Source of the DNA: a virus
DNA length: 29,046 nt
IMG/VR virus record: IMGVR_UViG_3300006845_000034
Location: 1-29,046 of that record
Strand: one strand, 5' to 3'
The notes beneath the pieces are model-generated. The model worked only from the letters and a program-made list of their open reading frames with translations. It searched no databases and was not told the DNA's origin. Within the stretch, counting starts at the first letter, position 1, and every line of letters starts with the position of its first letter. The translations under genes and the position numbers were made by a program. This document shows, piece by piece, positions 6,798 to 14,776 of this stretch.

Positions 6798-8297
6798 ATG
6801 CGAGGCGTGAGCGTTCAGCGATTCGACATCGGCGGACTTCAGCCGGCGAAGCGACGCGCCGACGGGACCATGGTCGTCGACGCGTACTTCGGTCGCATCG
6901 GCGTGCAGCTCTACTCCGACGGCAAGGGCGGCGTTCGCCGTGAGCTGCGGCTGCCGGAGCACGTGTTCGAGAAGGCGTCGCTCGACTCGTTCGGCAACAT
7001 CACCGTCACCAACAATCACCCAGACACGGGACTGATCAATGCGGCGGTGGCGAGCCGCTACGCGGTCGGCATGACCGGCGACGTGGTTGCGCGCGACGGC
7101 TCCAGGATGCGCGGCAAGATCGCTCTGTTCGACGGAGGCGCCATCGACGCCGCCGAGAGCGGCAAGGTGCAGCTCTCGAACGGGTACACGTGCGATCTCG
7201 TGCATCAGAGCGGCGTGCACCCGGAGTTCGGCGAGTACGACGCGATCCAGACGAACATCCGCGGTAACCACGTCGCGATCGTCGACGCAGGCCGCGCGGG
7301 TCCCGAGTGCCGGATGCGGGTCGACGGCGTGCTGGTCGAGGGCGTGCAGATGCCTGCGGCGCCTGGCGAGTTCGAGCTGAAGGTCGGCGATCGCGTGTAC
7401 GCGTACTCGCCTCGGGCCATCGCCGGAGAGTACGGCGAGGCGACCATCCGGGAGATCGTCGGCAACGAGTTTGCCGTCGAGTTCGACACCCGTCCGGGCG
7501 TCGTCGCCCGGTGGTTCAACAGGACCGAGCTGACCCCGATCCGAGCGCTGCGCCCAGACGGACCAGGCGAATCAAAGAAGGTCGATGACGGTCGATTGTT
7601 GACAGGCGATCAGAAGTCGCCGAGGATGCGTGGCATGGATCCCGAAGAGGCGCTTCGAGCACTGGGTGTGAAGGTCGCGCAGCTCGAGACTTCGAACACG
7701 AAGCTCGACAGCGACCTCAAGACGGCAACGAATCGCGCGGCTGCCGCTGAAGCCGAGCGCGACCTCCTCAAGGGGAAGGTCGAGAAGCTCGAGGCTCAGC
7801 GCCTCGACGAGTCTGTTGCGCTGGTCGATGCGACCGTCAAGCGCATCACCGCCGAGCGCGACGAGCTCCAGAAGAAGCTCGACGGCGAGAGCGCGCGCTT
7901 CGACCTGGCCGTCGCCGATCGCGCCGGCCTGCTGTCGCAGGCGTTCGCCGTGCTCGGTCCCGATCGCAAGGACCTCGCCGGCATGACGGACCGCAACGTG
8001 CGGATCGAGATGATCAAGCATCTCGACTCGACCGTCGACGTCAGCGAGAAGGCGGAGGACGCCGCGCTGAAGGCGGTCGGCAGCATGCTCTACGCCGACT
8101 TCGTGTCGGGCGCAGAGGCTCGCGCTCGCGTCGCCGAGACCCTCGCCGGCCTCGGCTCGCGCCGCTCGCGCGCCGACGTCGCGACCGCTCCGGTCCAGAC
8201 GCCGGTCAACCCGTACACGGGCGAGCGCGTCGTGGCCCGGCGCTACGCCGCGTCTCAGCCCCTTCCATCGGCCAAGTTCCGCAACACCGGGCGCTGA
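6798..8297 (+). CDS. Prohead protease (DUF2213) fused to coiled-coil scaffold
   Basis: This encodes 499 residues. The ATG at 6798 gives MRGVSVQRFDIGGLQPAKR, the expected N terminus of DUF2213 proteases; an upstream TTG at 6762 only adds residues without support, and GTG at 6807 is an alternative. Residues 1-185 are the protease, with VTNNHPDTG (H74), LSNGY (S127) and GNHVAIVDAGRAG (H158), consistent with a Ser/His protease that matures the capsid. Residues about 194-250 form a small beta domain (VGDRVYAYSPRAI...) not usual for the family. Residues 280-370 are a long coiled coil (LETSNTKLDSDLKTATNRAA), the scaffold part. The tail RRYAASQPLPSAKFRNTGR is basic and may bind the capsid shell. It sits directly before the cement and capsid genes. 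Confidence 0.85.
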   Translation: MRGVSVQRFDIGGLQPAKRRADGTMVVDAYFGRIGVQLYSDGKGGVRRELRLPEHVFEKASLDSFGNITVTNNHPDTGLINAAVASRYAVGMTGDVVARDGSRMRGKIALFDGGAIDAAESGKVQLSNGYTCDLVHQSGVHPEFGEYDAIQTNIRGNHVAIVDAGRAGPECRMRVDGVLVEGVQMPAAPGEFELKVGDRVYAYSPRAIAGEYGEATIREIVGNEFAVEFDTRPGVVARWFNRTELTPIRALRPDGPGESKKVDDGRLLTGDQKSPRMRGMDPEEALRALGVKVAQLETSNTKLDSDLKTATNRAAAAEAERDLLKGKVEKLEAQRLDESVALVDATVKRITAERDELQKKLDGESARFDLAVADRAGLLSQAFAVLGPDRKDLAGMTDRNVRIEMIKHLDSTVDVSEKAEDAALKAVGSMLYADFVSGAEARARVAETLAGLGSRRSRADVATAPVQTPVNPYTGERVVARRYAASQPLPSAKFRNTGR

Positions 8298-8318
8298 CCC
8301 GGAGAGGACCCAGCGACA

Positions 8319-8849
8319 ATGAGCACCGCTCCACAGACGTCCGTCGATGCCAAGGCCGCAGGCATCCCGGGCCAGACCTGCGGCATGGCCAACCCGCTGA
8401 TCGAGCCGGCAGTCAACGGCGAGACCAGCGCGTCAATCCCGTTCGGCGTGATGGTTCAGCAGTCCGCACAGGGTGAGGTCAAGCTTCTCACCGGCGGCAC
8501 CAACAAGATGGCCGGCATTGTCGTTCACGACAATGACCTCAACCGCGGTACGCAGGTCGACGACCTCGGCGTGATGATCGACGCGATGTGCTCGATCGCC
8601 CGCCGCTGGCGCGGCTACGTGCTGATCGAGGTCACGGTCGCGGTCGGCGACGCGGTTCGCACGCGTCACACCGCGACCGGCAACGAGCAGGCCGGCGCCT
8701 TCCGCAACACCGCGGACGTCACCGACTGCTTCAACCTGTCCTCGGTCGCATCGTGGCGCGAAGGCGGCACGGCGAGCGGTTCCCCGGCACGCGGCGTCGC
8801 GCTGCTGGAGATCGACATGACCAACGCGGCGCTCATCGCCTCCGACTGA
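8319..8849 (+). CDS. Structural cement / capsid decoration protein
   Basis: This encodes 176 residues, with a good ribosome site GGAGAGGA at 8301-8308. The pattern GIPGQTCGMANPLIEPAVNGETS, then IPFGVMVQQSAQGEVKLL, then AGIVVHDNDLNRG, matches the structural cement protein group (gp24-like) that binds the capsid outer surface. Its place between protease and major capsid genes is usual for phages with the DUF2213-cement-DUF2184 order. The fold is beta-rich without signal or membrane segments. I am confident of the family and less sure of its detailed role in this virion. Confidence 0.8.
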   Translation: MSTAPQTSVDAKAAGIPGQTCGMANPLIEPAVNGETSASIPFGVMVQQSAQGEVKLLTGGTNKMAGIVVHDNDLNRGTQVDDLGVMIDAMCSIARRWRGYVLIEVTVAVGDAVRTRHTATGNEQAGAFRNTADVTDCFNLSSVASWREGGTASGSPARGVALLEIDMTNAALIASD

Positions 8850-8878
8850 TCCACCCAAGAGCAAGGACCAGCACGCCA

Positions 8879-9937
8879 ATGCGCACCCAGCACCAGCCAA
8901 TCGGTCGGCTCGACGCGAGCGACGTCGCCTACCTGTATCGTCAGCTCGCTCAGTTCGAGTCGATCGCGCGCGGAGAGATCAACGTCCGCGCGGACGGCTC
9001 TCGCATCGACGCCAACGAGACCGCGTTCCTGCAGCGCGAGCTCCTGGCCGTCGATCCGACGCAGTACCAGGAGCTGTTCGGTGCGCTGCTCGGTCGGCGG
9101 TACGTTCCGCTGATCACGGGCATCCCCGAGCACAAGATGGCCTACTCCTACAAGATGTGGACGGTTGTCGGCAAGGCCAAGAAGGGCACCGCCCAGGGCA
9201 CGACCGACCAGTCGTTCAAGGTCACGGTCAAGGAGAAGCCGTCGAGCATCGTCGCGATCCCGGGCATGATCGAGTACACGGTCGACGAGATCAAGGCGGC
9301 TGCGGCCGAGGGCGTCCCGCTCGAGCCGATGACGATGATCGCGGCCCACTCGGGCCTCGAGACGGTCGTCGACACGATGCTCGCAGTCGGCGACTCGGAC
9401 ATCGGCGCCGAGGGCCTGCTGAACGCGACCGGCGTGAACAGCACAACCCCGGCGACGAAGACGGCCGGCGGCACCACGTGGGCCGTCGCGACGCCCGCCG
9501 AGATCCTCGCCGACATCTTCAAGATGCTCGGCGAGCTCCTCGACGCGATGTCGCAGGCGTCGGCGGATGGTGGCCTCGCGCCGCCGACGTTCACGAAGTT
9601 CGTGCTGCTCGTCCCCGTGAAGCAGCACACGCTGTTGCTCAAGCCGCGCAGCGACAACAGCGACAAGTCGATCAAGGCATGGCTGCTCGAAAACCTGATC
9701 GAGCACATCGAGGCGATCGAGCCTTGGTACAAGTGCAAGGGCGCTGGTGCCGGCGCGACCGACCGCGCGGTCATGTACCCGCGCAACCTGCAGGCGCTCG
9801 GCACGGTGATCAACCAGGAGTTCTCGACGCTCGCCGCGCAGGCCGTCGGGCACAAGATCCAGATCCCCTGCCAGATGAAGTGCGGTGGCGTGAGCTGGAA
9901 GTACAAGGTCGCCGCGCGCTACATGGACGGCATCTGA
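8879..9937 (+). CDS. Major capsid protein (DUF2184)
   Basis: This encodes 352 residues. The ATG at 8879 follows AAGGA at 8863-8867; a longer open frame extends back to 8588 but overlaps the cement gene. Recognisable family segments include RRYVPLITGIPEHKMAYSYK, then IPGMIEYTVDEIKAAA, a long helix EILADIFKMLGELLDAMS, and MYPRNLQALGTVINQEF, in the manner of DUF2184 coat proteins with an HK97-like fold. It forms the icosahedral shell and should be the most abundant protein made. A strong intrinsic terminator follows at 9973. No separate scaffold gene is present, since the scaffold is probably the C-terminal half of the protease gene. Confidence 0.88.
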   Translation: MRTQHQPIGRLDASDVAYLYRQLAQFESIARGEINVRADGSRIDANETAFLQRELLAVDPTQYQELFGALLGRRYVPLITGIPEHKMAYSYKMWTVVGKAKKGTAQGTTDQSFKVTVKEKPSSIVAIPGMIEYTVDEIKAAAAEGVPLEPMTMIAAHSGLETVVDTMLAVGDSDIGAEGLLNATGVNSTTPATKTAGGTTWAVATPAEILADIFKMLGELLDAMSQASADGGLAPPTFTKFVLLVPVKQHTLLLKPRSDNSDKSIKAWLLENLIEHIEAIEPWYKCKGAGAGATDRAVMYPRNLQALGTVINQEFSTLAAQAVGHKIQIPCQMKCGGVSWKYKVAARYMDGI

Positions 9938-9972
9938 GCCGTCGCGGCCCGTCGACGGTCGTGTTCTAAGAT

Positions 9973-10000
9973 GGGCCGGGCTCGAGCAGCCCGGCCCTTT
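9973..10000 (+). terminator. Intrinsic terminator after the major capsid gene
   Basis: GGGCCGGGCT (9973-9982) pairs perfectly with AGCCCGGCCC (9988-9997) around a 5-nt loop, followed at once by TTTCGATTTT. This 10-bp GC stem plus T-rich tail is a classic rho-independent terminator. It lies 35 nt after the capsid stop and 24 nt before the next start, and probably lowers readthrough into the connector and tail genes. Confidence 0.85.
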
Positions 10001-10023
10001 CGATTTTCTGGGAGGAACGCGAG

Positions 10024-10704
10024 ATGACCAGGATCAGCAGCAAGGTTGGAGACGGCATCGCGATCGCCAGCGCTGTCACGGCGCTCGCGCTTCCGCCAGG
10101 CACCAACGTCGCCATCGTCAGCCACTGGAACAACGACGACATCGGGTCGGTGCCAAAGTTCGACATCGAGATCTGGGCAGACGGCGCGCGCGCTCTGAGC
10201 AACGCCACGCTCTACGGCGCGCACCTGCACCCGCTGGTGTTCGCCGACATCACCGTCACGGCGAGCAACGCCACCAACGAGTTCGCCGCCACGGCGCACG
10301 CGCGTCTTACCGGAGACGGCCCCGCGTTCCTGACCACGACCGGCACGTTTCCGGGCGGCACCGATGGCGTGACCCCGTACTACGTCGTCGAGGGTTCGGA
10401 CGCGAACCATTTCAAGATCGCGCCGACGCGCAACGACGCGCTGCTCGGCACCAACCTGATCGACCTCACGTCGGACGGCACGGGCACCATCAAGCTGATC
10501 GACGATCCCCTCACGATGCGCGTGCACTGGCACTCGCACGGCCTGCTCGGTCTGCTCGACGACGGGGCGATCGACCTGACAGCACAGAAGTCGTACATGA
10601 CGCGCGGCCGGCACTCGCCGCGCGCGTTCGCGTACGCGATCGAGGCATCCTTCGGAGCCGGCTCAGGCGCGGTGAGCGCCCGGCTCTACCCGATCGAGGA
10701 CTGA
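10024..10704 (+). CDS. Beta-rich structural protein after the capsid gene
   Basis: This encodes 226 residues with a strong ribosome site GGAGGA at 10011-10016, 7 nt before the ATG. Residues about 85-160 hold a module with TGDGPAFLTTTGTFPGG, then TPYYVVEGSDANHFKIA, then ALLGTNLIDLTSDGTGTI. This resembles a small beta module that recurs in many phage structural proteins (TGDGPxxLxTTGTLPxG ... YxVxxxDxxxFKLA). The C terminus RHSPRAFAYAIEASFGAG is also virion-like. The exact role is unknown: head decoration, neck or minor capsid are all possible. It is the first gene after the terminator, and its strong ribosome site may compensate for reduced transcription. Confidence 0.7.
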   Translation: MTRISSKVGDGIAIASAVTALALPPGTNVAIVSHWNNDDIGSVPKFDIEIWADGARALSNATLYGAHLHPLVFADITVTASNATNEFAATAHARLTGDGPAFLTTTGTFPGGTDGVTPYYVVEGSDANHFKIAPTRNDALLGTNLIDLTSDGTGTIKLIDDPLTMRVHWHSHGLLGLLDDGAIDLTAQKSYMTRGRHSPRAFAYAIEASFGAGSGAVSARLYPIED

Positions 10705-10707
10705 CCG

Positions 10708-11082
10708 ATGGCGGCGATCGTATGGCAGGACGTTCTCGACTTCGGCTACACGAAGATGTCGAGCGTGCCGTCGAACGCTCAGACGCTGATCCTCGAGTTC
10801 GTGAACGTTCAGCTGCGGCTCGACCTCCTCGGCGGGGACACGTCGGCGAAGGCGAAGATCGCTCGCATCCTGTACGCCGCGCACTTCGGCGAGCTGTCGC
10901 TGCGCGCGCTCGGCAAGAGCAAGGGCGACGCGACCGAGGAGACCATCGCCGACGCGTCGATGTCGGTGGTCTACGCGCAGCAGTCTGCCGCCGAGCTCGC
11001 CACCACGGTGCCCGGCGCTGCGTACCTGCGGCTCGTCAAGAATTCCGCGGCGCGCCTGCCGTTCGTCTCGCGGAGGTTCTGA
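10708..11082 (+). CDS. Head-tail connector (DUF4054-like)
   Basis: This encodes 124 residues. It is an all-helical protein typical of the adaptor that sits under the portal. The segments AQTLILEFVNVQLRLDLLGG, ARILYAAHFGEL and VPGAAYLRLVKNSAARLPFV follow the DUF4054 layout (AHxLxL, then small and Ser-rich region, then T.YGxxYxxL). It begins 3 nt after the previous stop and ends 3 nt before the stopper gene. It would join portal to the neck. Placement directly before the neck genes supports this strongly. Confidence 0.75.
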   Translation: MAAIVWQDVLDFGYTKMSSVPSNAQTLILEFVNVQLRLDLLGGDTSAKAKIARILYAAHFGELSLRALGKSKGDATEETIADASMSVVYAQQSAAELATTVPGAAYLRLVKNSAARLPFVSRRF

Positions 11083-11085
11083 GCC

Positions 11086-11502
11086 GTGACTGACCTCCTC
11101 GACCGCGACTGGGCAGCCACGTTCGGCGATCGCTTCGCCGGCCGGCTGACCTCGGCCACGTTCGTGCGCGAGGTCGTGACCGGGTACAACTCCAACGATC
11201 CGTCAGGGCCGCCGCAGAAGACGACGACCACGTACGCCTGCGACGGCCTGGCATGGCGCTACATCGAGCGCTACGTCGACGGCGAGAAGGTGCACAAGGG
11301 CGACTACGTCGTGACGATCCTCCGCAGCACGGTGAAGAACGCCAGCTCGCAGGCGCTGACGCCGAGCATCGTGCCGCAGCCCGGTGATGCGATCAGCATC
11401 CCGCCGCCAGGTGAGTCGTCGACGAAGAACGGGCGCGTGCTGCGCGTCAAGGCAGTCACGGCCGCGTACGCGACCGTGGTCGTGTCGGGAGACGCGCTCT
11501 GA
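11086..11502 (+). CDS. Head closure / stopper protein
   Basis: This encodes 138 residues from a GTG (MTDLLDRDWAATFGDRF). After a short helix, the protein is mostly beta, with YACDGLAWRYIERYVDGEKVHKGDYVVTIL and a C-terminal strand pair VLRVKAVTAAYATVVVSG. This matches small head-closure proteins that follow the connector gene and hold the DNA in the filled head. It overlaps the next ATG as TGATG. The assignment rests on position and fold impression rather than on a strong motif. Confidence 0.65.
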   Translation: MTDLLDRDWAATFGDRFAGRLTSATFVREVVTGYNSNDPSGPPQKTTTTYACDGLAWRYIERYVDGEKVHKGDYVVTILRSTVKNASSQALTPSIVPQPGDAISIPPPGESSTKNGRVLRVKAVTAAYATVVVSGDAL

Positions 11503-11942
11503 TGGGGAACGCGGCGGCAGTCGGACGCGAGCTGCGCGAGTTCCTGTCGAACCTCATGCGCGACGTGATGCTGCTCGCGGCGGACAACGTCACCAACAGC
11601 ACGCCGGTCGATACAGGGCACGCGGCGAGCAACTGGGTGCTGTCGACCGGCTCGCCGTACGCGGGCATCGACGGATCGCGCGCGGCGGTGTCGACGGCAG
11701 CCCAGGAAGCGGGCATCGAGCGCATCCAGCACTACGACATCGGCCGCGACGGGCCCATCTTCCTTCGAAACAATGTGCTGTACATCCAGTTCCTGGATCA
11801 GGGCTGGTCGCAGCAGGCGCCGCCCAACTACGTGGCGCTGGCACTGCAGGCCGCGGCGAGGCGCGCTCCTCGCGGTCGGAAGCAGAGCGTGCGGCGGGTG
11901 CTGCGCGACATGTCCCGGAGCGCGTACGTGAAGACGTACTAG
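11502..11942 (+). CDS. Neck / tail completion protein, HK97 gp10-like
   Basis: This encodes 146 residues; the start overlaps the previous stop by one base. It contains NSTPVDTGHAASNWVLSTGSP, the TPVDTGxxxxxW motif of the HK97 gp10 family, and LYIQFLDQGWSQQAPPNYVALALQ, which matches the family's (Y)xxxLExGxSxQAPxG segment. The C-terminal 25 residues are Arg-rich. These proteins act at the neck or tail completion step between connector and tail terminator. Confidence 0.8.
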   Translation: MGNAAAVGRELREFLSNLMRDVMLLAADNVTNSTPVDTGHAASNWVLSTGSPYAGIDGSRAAVSTAAQEAGIERIQHYDIGRDGPIFLRNNVLYIQFLDQGWSQQAPPNYVALALQAAARRAPRGRKQSVRRVLRDMSRSAYVKTY

Positions 11943-11944
11943 CC

Positions 11945-12382
11945 ATGAACTCGGCGCAGGCGAACGCGGCGATCATCAAGCGCTGGCTTGACGCGTGGCC
12001 GGGTGCGAGCAGCAACGTGCCGTTCTCCGTCGACAACATCGTCAAGCCCGAGGCGTCGACGTACGCAATCATGGAGATCCTGTCGCTCGACACGCAGCAG
12101 GTAACGCTCGGACGCAAGGCGAAGGTCCGGCACGATGGCATCATCCAGATCCGCCTGGTCGGCCCGGTGAATGCCGGCCGCGGGGCGCTCGACCTGCTGG
12201 CGCAGGCTGTTCGGGTGGTGCTGCAGCGCCGCCGCATCGGCGCCAACCCGCCGCACGAGATGGGCATCGTCACGCAGATCGCCGAGGACGCCGAGCTTCG
12301 GCGCGACCGGGAGGCGCCAGGCTCCTGGGTTCTGGCGGTCAGCGTCCCCTTCCACTACCATGAGGTCGTTTCCCAGGGCTAG
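11945..12382 (+). CDS. Tail terminator protein
   Basis: This encodes 145 residues. The ATG at 11945 lies 2 nt after the previous stop; an open frame extends upstream to 11384, but that part overlaps the two neck genes. The sequence begins with a helix (QANAAIIKRWLDAWPGASSNVPFSVDN) and continues as an alternating beta region with VKPEASTYAIMEIL, ending with PGSWVLAVSVPFHYHEVVSQG. This is the usual pattern of tail terminators that cap the tail tube and join it to the head. Position directly before the tail tube gene supports it. Confidence 0.75.
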   Translation: MNSAQANAAIIKRWLDAWPGASSNVPFSVDNIVKPEASTYAIMEILSLDTQQVTLGRKAKVRHDGIIQIRLVGPVNAGRGALDLLAQAVRVVLQRRRIGANPPHEMGIVTQIAEDAELRRDREAPGSWVLAVSVPFHYHEVVSQG

Positions 12383-12411
12383 CCGCCCGCAGCACCGAGG
12401 AGCACCACGAG

Positions 12412-14217
12412 ATGAGCCAGGAAACCGACACCCAGGTCCAGACCGAGAGCACCAACCTCGCGGTCGTGGAAGAGTCCGTGCTCGGCGCGATCACGCCGCC
12501 GACTACCGGCTGGTTCAACCTCGACCCGAACGGCTACGGCGAGTTCGGTCCGTCGTACAAGAAGCAACCGCGTCGGCCGATCAGCCGGAACCAGCAGCTC
12601 CGCAAGGGCATGCTGACCGGCATGGACTCGGGCATTACGGTCGAGTTCGACGTGACGAAGCACGTGATCGATCGCTTCGCCGCCGGCATGTTCCGCTGCA
12701 AGCCGAAGCACAGCGGCGGCACGGGCCAGTCGCTGTACGACGTCGTGAACTTCACGGCCACCGGCATCGGCGTGGCGTCGAACGGCACGCTGCAGGCGAA
12801 GACGCTGGTCTACGTGCGAGGCGCCGACAACGACGCGAACAACGGCCTGTTCGAGGTCAACTCGGGATCGACCAGCACGGAGATCAAGGTCACCGGACTG
12901 GTCACCGAGACGCCGACGGGCTACTGCACCGTCGAGGTCGCCGGCTTCCGGTTCGCCACCGATGACGCCACGCTCGACTCGAGCGGCAACGTGAACATCG
13001 CTGCGGCCAACTGGACGACGATGGGTCTCAACGTCGAGCAATGGGTGTACTTCGGCGGCCGCGCGACGGCCAACTCGTTCCTCGACGATCGCATTCGCGG
13101 TGCCGCGAAGATCAAGGCGATCACCGCGACGAAGCTGACGCTCGAGAAGCGCACCTGGGCCATCGAGTTTCTCGACCTCAACGGCGTGGCGACCGGCAAC
13201 ATCGACACCGTCGTGGAGTCGCGGTCGCTTGGCACCGAGGTCGACATCACGCTGCAGATCATCGGCGACGGGACCGGCGCGGGCACGCTCACCGAGAGCG
13301 GGTTCGCCGTGGTCGCACACGTGCAGGTCGGCGTCACGACGGTCGCCCAGTTCGAGGCGCTCATCAACAGCTCGTCGCTGATCAAGGTCCGCACCGCCGA
13401 CGCAACCGGCTCGGACCTGGTGCAGGCTGGCGACGTGATCGCCGCGACGCCGATCCAGACGATCGCCTACGGGCCCGACGCGGCGACCGGCAAGCGCATC
13501 GAGGTCTTCTTCACGCGCTGGTACCGGAACGTGCCGATCGGTCACTCGGACCACGACAAGCCGTCGTACGCGTTCGAGGTCGAGTTCCCCGAGCTCGAGA
13601 CGGGCACGGAGTGGGAGTACCTGCTCGGCAACGCGGTGAGCGAGGTCGAGTGGAACTTCCCGACCGAGGGCAAGTCCACCGTGCGCATCACGTTCGTCGG
13701 CACGCGCACGCTGAACCCGACGGCCACGCGAAAGACGGGCCCGGCGACGGCAAAGGATCCGAACACGCAGGAGGGCGTGTCGACCTCGACCGACCTGCAG
13801 CGCCTGCGCTACCTGAAGGCGGACGAGACCGGCATCTCGACGGACTTCGAGTCGCTCAAGATCACCCAGAAGAACAATCTCGATCCGCAGAAGCAGCTCG
13901 CGCGGCTCGGCGCGAAGCGCCTCAACCATGGCGAGCACGAGGCAGCGATCGAGGCCGACGTGATCTTCACGTCGACCCAGGTGATCAAGATGGTCCGCAG
14001 CAACGAGACCGGGTCGCTCGACATACTGATGCGCAACCCGGACTTCGGCGCGCTCTACGAGCTGCAGGCGCTGACGGTCGATGCCGCCGGCCGCAAGCTC
14101 GAGAAGAACAAGGGCGTGACCATCACGTCGAAGGCGACCGGCTTCCAGAAGAAGCTCTCGACGGACAGCCTGTCGGTGTTCGCGTTCCTGCCGGCCCTCC
14201 CCGAGGACTCGGCGTAA
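12412..14217 (+). CDS. Major tail tube protein, large form
   Basis: This encodes 601 residues with the ribosome site GAGGAG at 12397-12402. The segments LDSSGNVNIAAANWTTMGLNVEQWVYFGGRA and AAKIKAITATKLTLEKRTW match the large phage tail tube proteins that contain a GLxxGxWVxIGG module. After it come a beta-rich stretch, then EWEYLLGNAVSEVEWNFPTEGKSTVRITFVGT and the C-terminal RNPDFGALYELQALTVD region, also typical. Residues about 110-185 hold an extra module, with TLVYVRGADNDANNGLFEVNS, that may decorate the tube surface. The protein polymerises into the tail tube around the tape measure. A long stem-loop follows the stop. Confidence 0.85.
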   Translation: MSQETDTQVQTESTNLAVVEESVLGAITPPTTGWFNLDPNGYGEFGPSYKKQPRRPISRNQQLRKGMLTGMDSGITVEFDVTKHVIDRFAAGMFRCKPKHSGGTGQSLYDVVNFTATGIGVASNGTLQAKTLVYVRGADNDANNGLFEVNSGSTSTEIKVTGLVTETPTGYCTVEVAGFRFATDDATLDSSGNVNIAAANWTTMGLNVEQWVYFGGRATANSFLDDRIRGAAKIKAITATKLTLEKRTWAIEFLDLNGVATGNIDTVVESRSLGTEVDITLQIIGDGTGAGTLTESGFAVVAHVQVGVTTVAQFEALINSSSLIKVRTADATGSDLVQAGDVIAATPIQTIAYGPDAATGKRIEVFFTRWYRNVPIGHSDHDKPSYAFEVEFPELETGTEWEYLLGNAVSEVEWNFPTEGKSTVRITFVGTRTLNPTATRKTGPATAKDPNTQEGVSTSTDLQRLRYLKADETGISTDFESLKITQKNNLDPQKQLARLGAKRLNHGEHEAAIEADVIFTSTQVIKMVRSNETGSLDILMRNPDFGALYELQALTVDAAGRKLEKNKGVTITSKATGFQKKLSTDSLSVFAFLPALPEDSA

Positions 14218-14230
14218 TCGTCTCGACCTC

Positions 14231-14300
14231 GGTCGCCCGGCGCGCCGCCAGGGCAGCTGCGCCGCGTCCTCCCGACCCGCAGCAGGCGCGTCGGGCGACC
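14231..14300 (+). other. Long stem-loop after the tail tube gene
   Basis: The arms 14231-14246 and 14285-14300 pair over 16 bp with a single G-U at 14240/14291, closing a 38-nt loop that itself has a GCAGCTGC palindrome. It begins 14 nt after the tail tube stop. Only TTGGG follows the second arm, so it is not a standard T-tract terminator. It could slow transcription, protect the upstream mRNA end or be processed. It fills the largest gap (14218-14341) in the window. Confidence 0.7.
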
Positions 14301-14306
14301 TTGGGC

Positions 14307-14335
14307 TGGACGCGCGTCGATTGGCGTGCGAGGCT
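14307..14335 (+). promoter_or_regulatory. Candidate promoter for the tail assembly chaperone gene
   Basis: TGGACG (14307-14312) and GAGGCT (14330-14335) are 17 nt apart; the second element ends 6 nt before the ATG at 14342. It lies just after the stem-loop, a sensible place for a new start of transcription. GAGG in the second element could equally be a Shine-Dalgarno, 8 nt from the ATG, so the promoter reading is uncertain. Confidence 0.3.
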
Positions 14336-14341
14336 CGCCGC

Positions 14342-14776
14342 ATGCCCTTCGAGAAGATTCGCGCCGCCGCAGTGCCGGCAGGCAAGCTCATCAAGATCAA
14401 GCTCGACAACCTGCCGGGTGCGCCGGAGATCGAGATGGAGCACCTCGGCGAGACCAACGCGACCTGGATGTCCGACCAGCACTCGCGCGCCGGCACGCAC
14501 GACGCTCTCGTGCTGACCGGCAAGGATCGCCCGATGACATCGCTGGAGCGTCAGAAGCAGATGCTTCGGTTCCGCGAGACCCTCGCGAAGCATGCGATCC
14601 GCCACCTCACCGACGTGAAGCACGACGACGGGCAGAAGGCGACCGACGCGGACATCCCCGACTGGGTCGATGCGCTGCCGCCCGACATCGTCAACCGGCT
14701 CATCTCGATCGCCTTCAACATCGACCACTGGCGCGAGGTGCCGATGCCTGACGTGCAGGAGCTCGCGGAAAAATAG
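14342..14776 (+). CDS. Tail assembly chaperone, first frame (lambda gpG-like)
   Basis: This encodes 144 residues. The ATG at 14342 gives MPFEKIRAAAVPAGKLIKIKLD; a TTG at 14321 would add only MACEARR with no support. The protein is a soluble alpha/beta type with KIKLDNLPGAPEIEMEHLGETNATWM, then a helical region EALTSLERQ-like (TSLERQKQMLRFRETLAKHAI), and ADIPDWVDALPPDIVNRLISIAF. Its position between tail tube and tape measure, and the immediately following second gene in the -1 frame, fit the G/GT pair of tail assembly chaperones that bind the tape measure. I recognise no closer homologue. The stop follows GAAAAA. Confidence 0.75.
   Translation: MPFEKIRAAAVPAGKLIKIKLDNLPGAPEIEMEHLGETNATWMSDQHSRAGTHDALVLTGKDRPMTSLERQKQMLRFRETLAKHAIRHLTDVKHDDGQKATDADIPDWVDALPPDIVNRLISIAFNIDHWREVPMPDVQELAEK
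14767..14776 (+). other. Candidate -1 programmed ribosomal frameshift site
   Basis: The last codons of the first chaperone gene read GCG GAA AAA TAG. A one-base backward slip on the run of five A's (14769-14773) continues as ATA GTG into the next gene's frame, which is open upstream only to 14752. A slip would give a 272-residue fusion, like lambda gpGT. The heptamer GGAAAAA is not the ideal X-XXY-YYZ form in the P site, so efficiency is uncertain. Confidence 0.4.

Noticed and set aside
9967-9972. TAAGAT as a -10 promoter element
   Set aside because: It lies directly before the terminator stem with no matching -35, so transcripts from it would run straight into the hairpin.
12379-14523. 714-residue open frame on the - strand opposite the tail tube gene
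   Set aside because: It is another GC-driven shadow; the + strand gene has recognisable family segments.
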